Positions 41,590 through 50,186 of a DNA stretch of 64,000 nucleotides are shown in pieces; positions within the stretch are counted from its first letter, which is position 1; each line of letters opens with the position of its first letter. This stretch comes from Mesorhizobium caraganae. Lineage in GTDB: Bacteria > Pseudomonadota > Alphaproteobacteria > Rhizobiales > Rhizobiaceae. Where the stretch lies: contig NZ_JAFCGY010000001.1 in assembly GCF_016836705.1 (NCBI RefSeq), forward strand, positions 868,001 through 932,000, given 5' to 3'. Under the pieces are notes generated by a model. The model saw only the letters and a program-made list of their open reading frames with translations. It was not told where the DNA came from and made no database searches. The translations under genes and the position numbers were made by a program.

Positions 41590-42024
41590 ATGGACGAGCA
41601 AAAGAAACTAGCCCTGATTTCCAGGATGGGCGCGCTGCAAAAATACAATGGCGGCGTCGCTCCGCTTGCCATGCCACTTGTCACTTTGGAAGAATATTTC
41701 GATGGAGCTGAGGGCGAAGCCGGATTGCTGTGCAACAGCCCGGAAGAGCCAGACAATGATACGGTTCTGGCGGCATTTCAGTCGATACGAAAAAGGCCTG
41801 ACGTTCACGACGTTCGAATAGCAATCGTGCAATGTGACGATGGAGAATGGCCGTTCTCGGACAAGGTCGTCATAACAACGCGCGCCAGCGAAGAACACGT
41901 CATTGGCTGGCTGCCGTCAGGCTTTGAGCCGGACGAAACCTGGGAGGGAGATGTAGATCATCTGCCCGCTGAGCAGGTTGACGTTCCGGCCGGTTACCGA
42001 AAGCTGTGGCTCTGGTATGATTAG
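41590..42024 (+). CDS. Hypothetical 144-residue cytoplasmic protein
   Basis: Starts MDEQKKLALISRMGALQKYN; acidic overall. It has hydrophobic strands VRIAIVQCDD and DKVVITTRAS and ends PAGYRKLWLWYD. No signal peptide or membrane helix, and no known domain is recognised; the alpha/beta, acidic character recalls small immunity-type proteins, but there is no toxin gene beside it. It lies 32 bases after ureC on the same strand and is likely cotranscribed. Confidence 0.68.
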   Translation: MDEQKKLALISRMGALQKYNGGVAPLAMPLVTLEEYFDGAEGEAGLLCNSPEEPDNDTVLAAFQSIRKRPDVHDVRIAIVQCDDGEWPFSDKVVITTRASEEHVIGWLPSGFEPDETWEGDVDHLPAEQVDVPAGYRKLWLWYD

Positions 42025-42058
42025 CTGCAATTGTCGAAGCAGCCGGTAGAACGGACGA

Positions 42059-42652
42059 ATGGCCACCGAAATCGTCTCTGCCCACGACATCTTCCCGCAT
42101 ATCCGCATCGTCATGGGCATGGTGATCGGGCTTGGAGTCACTCGCCTGCTGTCTGGGCTCGCGCGCATTGTCCAGCATCCCGGCCAATACAGGCTCTACC
42201 CCGTGCACCTCGCCTGGGTCGCCTCCATGCTGTTACTGCTGGTGCATTTCTGGTGGTGGGAGTTCGGCCTTTACACCATAGAGGTCTGGACCTTCGGCAA
42301 GTACCTGTTCCTGATCTTCTACGCCATCACGCTGTTCCTGCTGTGCGCGCTGCTGTTTCCGGATTCGATGCTCGACTACACCAGCTACGAGGATTTCTTC
42401 TATTCACGCCGCGGCTGGTTTTTCGGCCTGCTGGCGACGACCTATCTGCTCGATGTCGTCGACACGCTGCTGAAAGGACCCGAGCATTTCGCCCGGTACG
42501 GCAATGAATATCTGTTCCGAACGCCGGTTTTCGTCCTGCTGTGCATTGCCGCCATCCTGGTGCGCGACCGCCGTTTCCACATCGCCTTCGTCGTCGGCAC
42601 GCTGATCTACCAGGTCTCGTTCATCCTGCGGCTCTTCGACACCATCGTCTGA
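42059..42652 (+). CDS. Multi-pass membrane protein, unknown function
   Basis: The 197-residue protein has about six hydrophobic helices, including MGMVIGLGVTRLLSGLA, VASMLLLLVHFWWWEFG, LFLIFYAITLFLLCALLF and FVLLCIAAILV. A short charged loop (PDSMLDYTSYEDFFYSRRG) lies between helices three and four. No family is recognised. Located 34 bases after the preceding hypothetical, inside the urease region. An inner-membrane location is clear; the role is not. Confidence 0.72.
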   Translation: MATEIVSAHDIFPHIRIVMGMVIGLGVTRLLSGLARIVQHPGQYRLYPVHLAWVASMLLLLVHFWWWEFGLYTIEVWTFGKYLFLIFYAITLFLLCALLFPDSMLDYTSYEDFFYSRRGWFFGLLATTYLLDVVDTLLKGPEHFARYGNEYLFRTPVFVLLCIAAILVRDRRFHIAFVVGTLIYQVSFILRLFDTIV

Positions 42653-42694
42653 GCGAGCGCGATGGTCTACGGTCCAGGAGAAAGAGGTTCAACC

Positions 42695-43300
42695 ATGTAC
42701 AAGGCCATCGGATCGCGTGGATCCCGGGTCAGCCGCGTTCTCTGGATGCTCGAGGAACTCGGTCAGCCCTATGAATTCGTCGAGGTCAAATTGCGCTCGC
42801 CGGAAGCCTATGCGCTCAATCCGTCGGGCAAGGTGCCGATCCTCATCGACGGCGAACTGACGGTGACGGATTCGGCGGCGATCTGCGTCTATCTCGCCGA
42901 CAAACATGCCGACAAGGGCATGGGCGCCAATCCCGGTGTTGCCGGTCGCGCCGAGATGGATTCCTGGATGCATTTTGCCCAGTCGGAGTTCGAGGCGCCG
43001 TTGTGGAACAAGTTGCGCCACCGCTTCCTGCTGCCGAAGGAAGTGCGAGTCGATGTCGGCCCAGCCGCCGCCTACGATTTCGCCTCGGAGACCAAGGCGC
43101 TGGACCGCCGGCTGGGCGACAAGCCATTTGCGCTCGGCAACCGGTTTTCGGCCATCGATGTGTTGCTGGGCGACATGGGCAACTGGGCCCGTGCCGGAAA
43201 ATTCCCGATCGAGTCCGAGCGCGTCAACGCCTATTTCGACCGCCTGCTGTCGCGGCCGGCCCGGGCGCGGGCGCAGGCTAATGGTGGAGCTATACGATGA
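42695..43300 (+). CDS. Glutathione S-transferase, coupled to ureE
   Basis: The 201-residue protein has an N-terminal thioredoxin fold ([46 protein letters not shown] with the glutathione-binding S) and a C-terminal helical domain ([18 protein letters not shown]). AGGAGAAAGAGG precedes the ATG. Its stop overlaps the ureE start (ATGA at 43297-43300), so it is translated as part of the urease maturation transcript. Any role in nickel or thiol handling is inference. Confidence 0.9.
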   Translation: MYKAIGSRGSRVSRVLWMLEELGQPYEFVEVKLRSPEAYALNPSGKVPILIDGELTVTDSAAICVYLADKHADKGMGANPGVAGRAEMDSWMHFAQSEFEAPLWNKLRHRFLLPKEVRVDVGPAAAYDFASETKALDRRLGDKPFALGNRFSAIDVLLGDMGNWARAGKFPIESERVNAYFDRLLSRPARARAQANGGAIR

Positions 43301-43896
43301 AACTCAACCTCAACACCGACTTCACCAAATTCCCGCGTGCCGTATCGGTGCTGCCTGCCGGCAAAGCCGGAACCGCCGCACCATCTGGCCGTGCCGTTCT
43401 GCCCCATGACGAGCGCCATCTGCGCCGCCGCGCCATCGAGCTTGCGGACGGCAGCAAGGTGCTGGTCGACCTGCCCGAGCCTGTCAACCTGAACGATGGC
43501 GATCGGCTGGTGCTGGAGGACGGCCGCCATGTCGAAATCACAGCCGCACCCGAAGAGGTCTACGACATCCGCGCTCGCGATGGCGTGCACCTGACCGAAC
43601 TTGCCTGGCATATCGGCAACCGGCATCTTGCGGCGGCGATCGAGGCCGGCCGTATCCTGATCCTGCGTGACCATGTCATCAAGGCGATGCTGGAGGGGCT
43701 CGGCGCCACGGTGCGCGAGGTCTCCGAGCCGTTCAAGCCGGTGCGCGGCGCCTATTCCGGTGGGCATGATCATGGTCACGCGCACGCCGAAGCGCATGCA
43801 CACAGCCACGCCGAAGCTCACTCTCACTCACATAGCGAATCGCATTCTCATTCCCACAGCCATTCCCATGACGGGCATCATCACGATCATGATTGA
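43297..43896 (+). CDS. ureE: Urease nickel metallochaperone with long His tail
   Basis: The 199-residue protein has a UreE N-terminal peptide-binding domain ([20 protein letters not shown]) and a metal-binding core with [13 protein letters not shown] (conserved His) and [14 protein letters not shown]. The C-terminal tail of about 44 residues contains about 19 histidines in AH, SH, HDH and HHH runs, giving high nickel-binding capacity. Overlaps the GST gene (4 bases) and ureF (8 bases), so translation of GST-ureE-ureF is coupled. Confidence 0.95.
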   Translation: MKLNLNTDFTKFPRAVSVLPAGKAGTAAPSGRAVLPHDERHLRRRAIELADGSKVLVDLPEPVNLNDGDRLVLEDGRHVEITAAPEEVYDIRARDGVHLTELAWHIGNRHLAAAIEAGRILILRDHVIKAMLEGLGATVREVSEPFKPVRGAYSGGHDHGHAHAEAHAHSHAEAHSHSHSESHSHSHSHSHDGHHHDHD

Positions 43897-44560
43897 CCAG
43901 CCGTCAGGCATCGCTCTGTTGCGGCTGATGGCCTGGCTGTCGCCGGCCTTTCCCGTCGGTGGCTACTCTTACAGCCATGGTCTCGAGCGCGCCGTGCATG
44001 ACGGATTGGTGGCTGACCGTGAAAGCCTCGCCGGCTGGCTTGAGACGCTGGTCGAAATGGGCTCGGGCTGGAACGACGCGGTGCTGTTCACAGAGGCCTG
44101 GCGGCGCGCCCGCGACGACGGCGACCTCGATGAGATTGCCGATCTCGCCGAAGCGCTGGCAGGGTCGCACGGGCGCCACATGGAAACCATGCTGCAAGGC
44201 GCCGCCTTCCTGAAAGCGGCCTCGGCATGGCCCAATCCGGTGCTGGAGCGTTTGCCGGCCGAATGCGCCTACTGTGTCGCTGTCGGCGCCGTTGCCGGCG
44301 GCAACGGCATCGCGCTTCAGGACGCGCTGTCAGCCTTCCTGCAGGCCTTCTTCTCCAACCTCGTCCAGGCGGCGATCCGGCTCGGCGTCGTTGGTCAGAG
44401 TGGAGCTACGGTGCTGCTCGCCGGCTTCGAGCCGCTGGCGCTGGCGACCGCCGCGCGAGCGGCTGGCTCGACATTGGACGATCTCGGCGGCTGCGCCTTC
44501 CTCTCCGACGTCATGGCGATGAAGCACGAGACGCAATATTCCAGGCTGTTCCGCTCATGA
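43889..44560 (+). CDS. ureF: Urease accessory protein UreF
   Basis: About 223 residues. [20 protein letters not shown] and [11 protein letters not shown] are the UreF N-terminal signature, and the C-terminus ends [15 protein letters not shown] as in the family. It acts as a gatekeeper/GTPase regulator in the UreDFG complex. The ATG at 43889 lies within the end of ureE; an in-frame ATG at 43868 is an alternative. Its TGA overlaps the next ATG (44557). Confidence 0.94.
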   Translation: MIDQPSGIALLRLMAWLSPAFPVGGYSYSHGLERAVHDGLVADRESLAGWLETLVEMGSGWNDAVLFTEAWRRARDDGDLDEIADLAEALAGSHGRHMETMLQGAAFLKAASAWPNPVLERLPAECAYCVAVGAVAGGNGIALQDALSAFLQAFFSNLVQAAIRLGVVGQSGATVLLAGFEPLALATAARAAGSTLDDLGGCAFLSDVMAMKHETQYSRLFRS

Positions 44561-44991
44561 CCACGCTCGCCTTCGCCCTTTCGGCCGTCCTGCTGCTGAT
44601 CACCGCGCTGCATGTCTATTGGGGCCTTGGCGGCATCTGGCCGGGCAGGGACGGTGCTTCCTGCGCCCACGCCGTCGTCGGCTTTCGCGGCGTCGACGAA
44701 ATGCCGACGCCCCTTGCCTGTTTTGCTGTTGCCGCGTGCCTGTGTCTGGCAACGCTGTGGCCGCTGGCGCTTGAAGACGTCTTTGCTTCGCCTTTTCCCA
44801 GGGAAGGCCTTGCCGCCACAGCGCTGCTCATCGGGCTGGTGTTTCTCGGCCGCGGTGTTGCCGGCTTCACGCCCTGGTGGCGCCGGCTGGCGCCGGAGCA
44901 GCCTTTTGCGCGGCTCGATACCAGTCTCTATTCGCCGCTGTGCCTTTTGATCGGGCTCAGCTTCGCAATTCTCGCCATAACGGAGTTTTAG
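44557..44991 (+). CDS. DUF3995 membrane protein
   Basis: The 144-residue protein has four hydrophobic helices, with [18 protein letters not shown] near the N-terminus (DUF3995 signature), a Cys-containing second helix ([18 protein letters not shown]), and a C-terminal [16 protein letters not shown] helix. It overlaps the ureF stop by four bases and precedes ureG by two bases, so it is embedded in the urease accessory operon. Function unknown; transport or membrane assistance to nickel supply is only a guess. Confidence 0.83.
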   Translation: MTTLAFALSAVLLLITALHVYWGLGGIWPGRDGASCAHAVVGFRGVDEMPTPLACFAVAACLCLATLWPLALEDVFASPFPREGLAATALLIGLVFLGRGVAGFTPWWRRLAPEQPFARLDTSLYSPLCLLIGLSFAILAITEF

Positions 44992-44993
44992 GC

Positions 44994-45626
<633 letters not shown>

Positions 45627-45706
45627 CGCAAGACAGCCTGACCCAGCAGTTTGCCGTTGCTGGCCACGGTCGGGCGCGGCATTCTCTCGAAAACGGAGGT
45701 TTTCAG

Positions 45707-46474
45707 ATGAGCATCGCCCGCCTGCAGAAGGAAACGCTGACCAACCTGCCCTACTACGAAGAGCGCGTCGATCTCGCCGCTGCCTTCCGCTGGACGGCGC
45801 GGCTCAACATGCATGAGGCGGTGGCCAATCATTTCTCGCTGTCGGTCAACGAGGACGGCACCAAATTCCTGATGAACCCAAACCAGGTGCATTTCTCACG
45901 CATCAAGGCGAGCGACCTTCTGCTGATCGACGCCAACGATCCCGAGACGTTGTCCGGCCCGAATGCGCCGGACCCGACCGCCTGGGGCCTGCACGGCGCC
46001 ATCCACCGCAACGTCCCGCATGCGCGCTGCGCCATGCATGTGCATTCGATCCACGCCACCGTGCTGGCATCGCTGGCCGATTCGACCCTGCCGCCGATCG
46101 ACCAGAACTCAGCAATGTTCTTCAACCGCCATGTCGTCGACGCCCATTATGGCGGCCTGGCCTTCGAGGAAGAGGGCGAGCGTTGTTCGCAGCTGCTCAC
46201 CGACCCCAAGGTCAAGGTGATGGTGATGGGCAATCATGGCGTGATGGTCATCGGCGATACCGTCGCCGATGCCTTCAACCGCATGTTCTATTTCGAGCGC
46301 GCCGCCGAAACCTACATCAAGGCGCTGTGGACCGGCCGTCCGCTGCGCACGCTCTCCGACGCGGTTGCCGAAAAGGCCGCCAGCGAAATGGACGACTATC
46401 CAGGCCAGGCCGAGCGTCATCTTGCCGAGCTCAAGGCGATCCTCGACGAGGAGGTGCCGGTTTACCGGAGCTGA
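45707..46474 (+). CDS. Class II aldolase/adducin-family protein
   Basis: The 255-residue protein is of the fuculose-1-phosphate aldolase/adducin fold. Zinc-ligand-like histidines appear in ARCAMHVHSIHATVLASLAD, and a third in VMGNHGVMVIGDTVADAFN. The family includes aldolases, epimerases, decarboxylases and non-enzymatic relatives, so the substrate is not assigned. The AACGGAGG-type site is ahead of ATG 45707. It follows ureG by 80 bases but has no link to urea use. Confidence 0.88.
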   Translation: MSIARLQKETLTNLPYYEERVDLAAAFRWTARLNMHEAVANHFSLSVNEDGTKFLMNPNQVHFSRIKASDLLLIDANDPETLSGPNAPDPTAWGLHGAIHRNVPHARCAMHVHSIHATVLASLADSTLPPIDQNSAMFFNRHVVDAHYGGLAFEEEGERCSQLLTDPKVKVMVMGNHGVMVIGDTVADAFNRMFYFERAAETYIKALWTGRPLRTLSDAVAEKAASEMDDYPGQAERHLAELKAILDEEVPVYRS

Positions 46475-46523
46475 GCGATCATTTCGCAACGCCGGTAGTT
46501 GGCGAAACCATCAACACAGCCAC

Positions 46524-46684
46524 TTTCTCCCCGTCACTATACGGGGAGAAATGTCCGGCAGGACAATGAGGGGCAGCGCCAAGGTTTCAGAAATCAGCAT
46601 CTGGACGTCGACGCTTTCCCAAGTCAGCGCCGCCCCTCATCCGCCTGCCGGCACCTTCTCCCCGTATAGTGACGGGGAGAAGGG
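46524..46684. repeat. Family A repeat, arms in reversed order
   Basis: Here the arm CTCCCCGTCACTATACGGGGAG...ATGAGGGGCAGCGCC comes first (46525-46580). The arm GCGCCGCCCCTCATCCGCCTGCCGGC...CTCCCCGTATAGTGACGGGGAG comes second (about 46627-46684). At 4704-4884 the order is the opposite. The 215-base gap 46475-46690 holds nothing else. Confidence 0.78.
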
Positions 46685-46690
46685 ATCTCC

Positions 46691-47323
46691 TCAGAGCCCC
46701 AACTGAGCCCGCAACTCTTCCGCGCTGTTGATTACAACAGCGCCCGGCGGGCCTGCCATTGGCGCCTCCGGCCAGAAGATCGTCCGCATCCCCGCGGCCA
46801 GGCCGGATGTGGCGCCGGTCACGCTGTCGTCGACCGCCACCGCATCCGCAGGATCGACGCCGGCCAGCCACGCGGCACGCAGGAAGGGCTCGGGATGCGG
46901 CTTGCCTTCGCGCACATCGTTGCGGCTGATCGTGCGCATGCCGGGATAAATCAGGCCGACCGCGCTCAGATTGGCGTCGACGATCACCCGGTCGGAATTG
47001 GACACCACCGCCTGCTGCACGCCGAGCGCGCGCAATGCGTTGAACACCTCGATCGCGCCGGGGCGCGGCTTCAGCGTCTCGGCCATCGGCAGATAGTGGT
47101 CGTATTTGCGCACGATCCAGTCGTCGAAGGGCAGGTCGAGGCCGAACTCGCTGCGCAGCATCTCGTAGACCGGTCCGGCGGCGATGCCCAGCACCCGCTC
47201 ATGCAGGTCGACCGGCGGCGCGATGCCGACGCTGCGCAGCGCCGCCACCAGGGCGGCCTCATGCAGCGGCTCGCTGTCGACCAGTGTGCCGTCCATATCC
47301 CAGAAAACCGCTTTCGGCGTCAT
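46691..47323 (-). CDS. HAD-superfamily sugar-phosphatase-like hydrolase
   Basis: The 210-residue protein of HAD subfamily IA begins MTPKAVFWDMDGTLVDSEPL (nucleophile Asp9, acid Asp11). It has a helical cap, QAVVSNSDR (motif II), GKPHPEPFLRAAWLAGV (motif III Lys) and AVAVDDSVTGATSGLAAGM (motif IV). This pattern fits phosphoglycolate or 2-deoxyglucose-6-phosphate phosphatase-like enzymes. The start at 47323 follows GGAGCC. It is divergent from the SorC-type regulator, so it may share the polyol regulon (inference). Confidence 0.88.
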   Translation of the reverse strand: MTPKAVFWDMDGTLVDSEPLHEAALVAALRSVGIAPPVDLHERVLGIAAGPVYEMLRSEFGLDLPFDDWIVRKYDHYLPMAETLKPRPGAIEVFNALRALGVQQAVVSNSDRVIVDANLSAVGLIYPGMRTISRNDVREGKPHPEPFLRAAWLAGVDPADAVAVDDSVTGATSGLAAGMRTIFWPEAPMAGPPGAVVINSAEELRAQLGL

Positions 47324-47440
47324 GCGCGAGGCTCCTTTTGCCGATCCCCTTAAAGCGTTTGTACCGGGAGATAAACCGCCGAAGCCATGTGCAGGCGATT
47401 TTGGCCGTGGCGATTGCCTCGTCGCAATCGGGTCAACGCG

Positions 47441-47471
47441 GCAAGCAATTGCCCTTTGCATAGACAATTGC
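47441..47471. promoter_or_regulatory. Possible SorC-type operator pair
   Basis: AATTGC occurs at 47448-47453 (within GCAAGCAATTGCCC, itself a GCAATTGC palindrome) and again at 47466-47471, 18 bp apart, upstream of the regulator gene. The same core occurs in TGAGTAATTGCTCA (50131-50144) in front of smoE. A shared autoregulatory/operon site is inferred. Confidence 0.33.
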
Positions 47472-47536
47472 GCACCGGCCCATTCCCTGCAAGACTATAG
47501 GCTTCGCCCAAAAGGGGCGGGCCTGGGAGGAAGACT

Positions 47537-48496
47537 TTGAATTCGCGGCAGGACGGCGGCAGCAACAGGCTGGATGAGGCGGCGCGCGCCGGCTGGCTAT
47601 ATTATGTTGCCGGCAACACGCAGGACCAGATCGCCACCACGCTCGGCATTTCCCGGCAGACAGCGCAGCGGCTGGTGTCGCTGGCGGTGTCGGAAGGGCT
47701 GATCAAGGTGCGCGTTGATCACCCGATCGCCAACTGCCTCGACCTTGCCGCACGGCTGAGGTCGCGCTTCGCGCTCGATTTGGTCGAAGTGGTGCCGAGC
47801 GATCCGACCTCGTCCTCGACCACGATCGGCATTGCCGAGGCGGCCGCGGCCGAGATCGAGCGGCGGCTCAGGTCGCCGACGCCGATCGTCATGGCCATCG
47901 GCACCGGCCGCACGCTGAAGGCGGCGATCGAGCAGCTGCCGCCGATGGAATGCTCGCAGCACAAGGTGGTGTCCTTGACCGGCAACATCTCGCCCGACGG
48001 TTCTGCCGCCTTCTACAACGTCATCTTCACCATGGCCGACAGGGTCAAGGCGCGCTCGTTCCCGATGCCGCTGCCGGTCATCGCCTCGTCGCCCGAAGAG
48101 CGTGAAATGCTGCTCGCCCAGCCGATGATCCAGCCGACGCTGGCGCTGGCCGCGGAAGCCGACGTCACCTTTGTCGGCATTGGCGATCTCGGCCCGAAGG
48201 CGCCGCTCTACGAGGACGGCTTCATCTCGGAAAGTGAATTGAAGGCGCTGCAAAAGGCCGGCGGCGTCGCCGAGATCGTCGGCTGGGTGTTCGACCGGGA
48301 AGGCCGCATGATCGAGGGCATCACCAACGACCGGGTATCGTCGGCCGCGTTGCCGTCACGCGAAAAATCGCTCGTCATTGCGCTCGCCATGGGCGAGCGC
48401 AAGCTGCCGGGCATTCTGGCGGCGGTGAACCGGCGGCTGGTCAACGGCCTCATCACCGACGAGCGGACCGCCACGGCCCTGCTCGACAGCGCCTGA
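47537..48496 (+). CDS. SorC-family sugar-binding regulator, likely of smo operon
   Basis: The 319-residue protein has an N-terminal HTH (AGWLYYVAGNTQDQIATTLG...TAQRLVSLAVSEGLIKV) and the SorC sugar-binding domain (VMAIGTGRTLKAAIEQLP, VVSLTGNISPDGSAAFYNVI, VGIGDLGPKAPL). The TTG start at 47537 has GGGAGGAAG in front. SmoC-type regulators of this family control sorbitol/mannitol operons in related bacteria; the smo operon starts 1.7 kb downstream. Effector expected to be a polyol or a phosphorylated sugar (inference). Confidence 0.88.
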   Translation: MNSRQDGGSNRLDEAARAGWLYYVAGNTQDQIATTLGISRQTAQRLVSLAVSEGLIKVRVDHPIANCLDLAARLRSRFALDLVEVVPSDPTSSSTTIGIAEAAAAEIERRLRSPTPIVMAIGTGRTLKAAIEQLPPMECSQHKVVSLTGNISPDGSAAFYNVIFTMADRVKARSFPMPLPVIASSPEEREMLLAQPMIQPTLALAAEADVTFVGIGDLGPKAPLYEDGFISESELKALQKAGGVAEIVGWVFDREGRMIEGITNDRVSSAALPSREKSLVIALAMGERKLPGILAAVNRRLVNGLITDERTATALLDSA

Positions 48497-48519
48497 GCTG
48501 GCGATAAAAATCGGCACGG

Positions 48520-48705
48520 CTATTTGTGCCGGCCGCAAACGTCGTTTCCATCGAGGAAACCCATGTCGCGCTGCAAATGCGGCGACAGGTCCCTGACGTC
48601 GACATAGCCGCGCTTGCGGCTCACCAGCAGCGAAAATTCGTGCGCCAGCACGGAAAACCAGCTCTGCGCCGGGGTTGAATGGAGCTTTTGCTGTACCGTG
48701 GTCAT
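48520..48705 (-). CDS. Small DUF1127-like protein
   Basis: Sixty-one residues, MTTVQQKLHSTPAQSWFSVL, with a C-terminal VDVRDLSPHLQRDMGFLDGN. The R-D-L-x(5)-L-x-R-D-x-G pattern is that of DUF1127 (YjiS-like) small proteins common in rhizobia, where some bind RNA or affect phosphate metabolism. GGAGG lies ahead of the ATG at 48705. The gene lies between two regulators, on the opposite strand. It shares a 110-base divergent region with the LysR gene. Confidence 0.66.
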   Translation of the reverse strand: MTTVQQKLHSTPAQSWFSVLAHEFSLLVSRKRGYVDVRDLSPHLQRDMGFLDGNDVCGRHK

Positions 48706-48815
48706 GATCTTCAGCCTCCGCTATGCTTGAACTGGATTGATCGTCGGCACCAGATATCGGTCTGATCGGCTCCGGCTTCCAATCAAACGTCGATCATGAC
48801 CCATAAGGAGGGCTT

Positions 48816-49724
48816 ATGCCCGAACTCAAGGCACCACAGCTTGCCCAACTGCCACCGCTGCAGGCCATCAGGGTGTTCGAAGCCGTCGCACGGCATCTAT
48901 CCTTCACCAAGGCCGCGGAGGAACTGGGCATGACCCAGGCCGCCGCCAGCTATCAGATCAAGCTCCTTGAAGAGCGCATCGGTTCGCCGCTGTTCCTGCG
49001 TCAGCCGCGCCAGATCGTGCTGACCGAACCCGGCCAGCGCCTGGCGCCCGCCGTCAGCGAGGCGTTCAGTCTGATCAGCAGCGCGTATTCGGCCGCACGC
49101 GGCGGCGCCGATGGCGTGCTTTGCGTGTCGACGCTGCTGACCTTCGCCTCGAACTGGCTGGCGCAGCACCTCGGCTCCTTCCAGCTGTCGCATCCGTCGC
49201 TGGCGGTGCGTGTCGATACCTCGAACAGGGTCATCGATTTCGCCCGCGAGGACGTGGACATTGCCATCCGCTCCGGCAGCGGTAAATGGCCGGGGGTCGA
49301 AACCCATCTTCTGTTCAAGGCCGATTTCACGCCGGTGCTCAGCCCGGCGCTCGCCGCCAGCATTGGTGGCGTCCACGAACCGGCCGACCTGTTCAAACTG
49401 CCCATTCTCGATCCCACCGACATATGGTGGCGGGAATGGTTCGCCCTTGCCGGCGTGCCGGCGGACGAACTTGCCAATCGCACCGGCACCAGCATGGGCG
49501 CGCAGGCCTATGAGGCGAATGCGGCGATCGCCGGCCATGGCGTGGCGATCCTGACCACGGCGCTGTTCAAGACCGAGCTCGCCGCCGGCCGCCTGATCCA
49601 GCCCTTCGACCTGGTTGGCGACGACGGCCACGCCTATTGGCTGGTCTACCCGACAGCCCGCCGCAACGTGCCGAAGATAAAGGCCTTCCGGGACTGGATA
49701 CTGGCTGAGATCGCCTGCGCTTAA
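48816..49724 (+). CDS. LysR-family regulator (GcvA-like)
   Basis: The 302-residue protein has an N-terminal wHTH LQAIRVFEAVARHLSFTKAA and ELGMTQAAASYQIKLLEERI, the GcvA/AmpR-type pattern, and a type 2 periplasmic-binding-like effector domain (REDVDIAIRSGSGKWPGVET; GHGVAILTTALFKTELAAGR). Its start has AGGAGG-like AAGGAGG in front. It lies between the SorC regulator and smoE; its own target is unclear. Confidence 0.9.
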   Translation: MPELKAPQLAQLPPLQAIRVFEAVARHLSFTKAAEELGMTQAAASYQIKLLEERIGSPLFLRQPRQIVLTEPGQRLAPAVSEAFSLISSAYSAARGGADGVLCVSTLLTFASNWLAQHLGSFQLSHPSLAVRVDTSNRVIDFAREDVDIAIRSGSGKWPGVETHLLFKADFTPVLSPALAASIGGVHEPADLFKLPILDPTDIWWREWFALAGVPADELANRTGTSMGAQAYEANAAIAGHGVAILTTALFKTELAAGRLIQPFDLVGDDGHAYWLVYPTARRNVPKIKAFRDWILAEIACA

Positions 49725-50110
49725 GGCCCGAGCAATTCGCGGAATGGTTCCGGGAGTGAACTCTGCAAGGTCTAGTCGCAAAACTTCGCTTTTCGGGGAC
49801 AAGCAGCCGTAGAGGCAATCGGCCGGGAAGTTAGGCTGCGCAAGGACGAACCAAACTGGATCCGGGTGACGGAAACGCTGACCAGGGCCAAGCAAATTCG
49901 CGACGGCAGTGTTTTCGAATATTCCGTCGGAGGCTATCCGGCCCACGGCTGAGGGTTTGCCTAGCTCCGTTATTGATGGGGTTGCGATGGCTGGCAACAA
50001 GCCGGTCTGGTAAATCGCGCCCGACAGCTACCCTCCCAATCCATCGAATATTCCCTCTCCACCCGACGCCGCGCGGTGCCCGCGTGCTGCGCTGCAGCAT
50101 CGAATCCGGC
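49725..50110. other. Intergenic stretch without a recognised gene
   Basis: No open frame here has a credible start, codon use or family match on either strand. Short in-frame fragments on the minus strand do not form a recognisable protein. It may contain decayed coding sequence, the LysR terminator and upstream regulatory DNA for smoE; nothing specific can be pointed to. Confidence 0.4.
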
Positions 50111-50144
50111 TTGACATAATTAATGCCAAGTGAGTAATTGCTCA
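50111..50144 (+). promoter_or_regulatory. smoE promoter region with candidate operator
   Basis: A consensus -35 TTGACA lies at 50111-50116; the -10 about 17-18 bp downstream is weak (GTAATT/TAATTG). The near-palindrome TGAGTAATTGCTCA (50131-50144) covers the -10 position and shares AATTGC with the two sites upstream of the SorC-type regulator. A weak -10 overlapped by an operator fits an induced operon. smoE begins at 50187 after GGGAGGAATTTG. Confidence 0.42.
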
Positions 50145-50186
50145 GCACCAAGGCAAATGCTCATCTTGGTTCATGGGAGGAATTTG

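Noticed and set aside
49831..50151. Minus-strand ORF upstream of smoE
   Set aside because: Starts inside the smoE promoter and has no family resemblance or plausible codon pattern.
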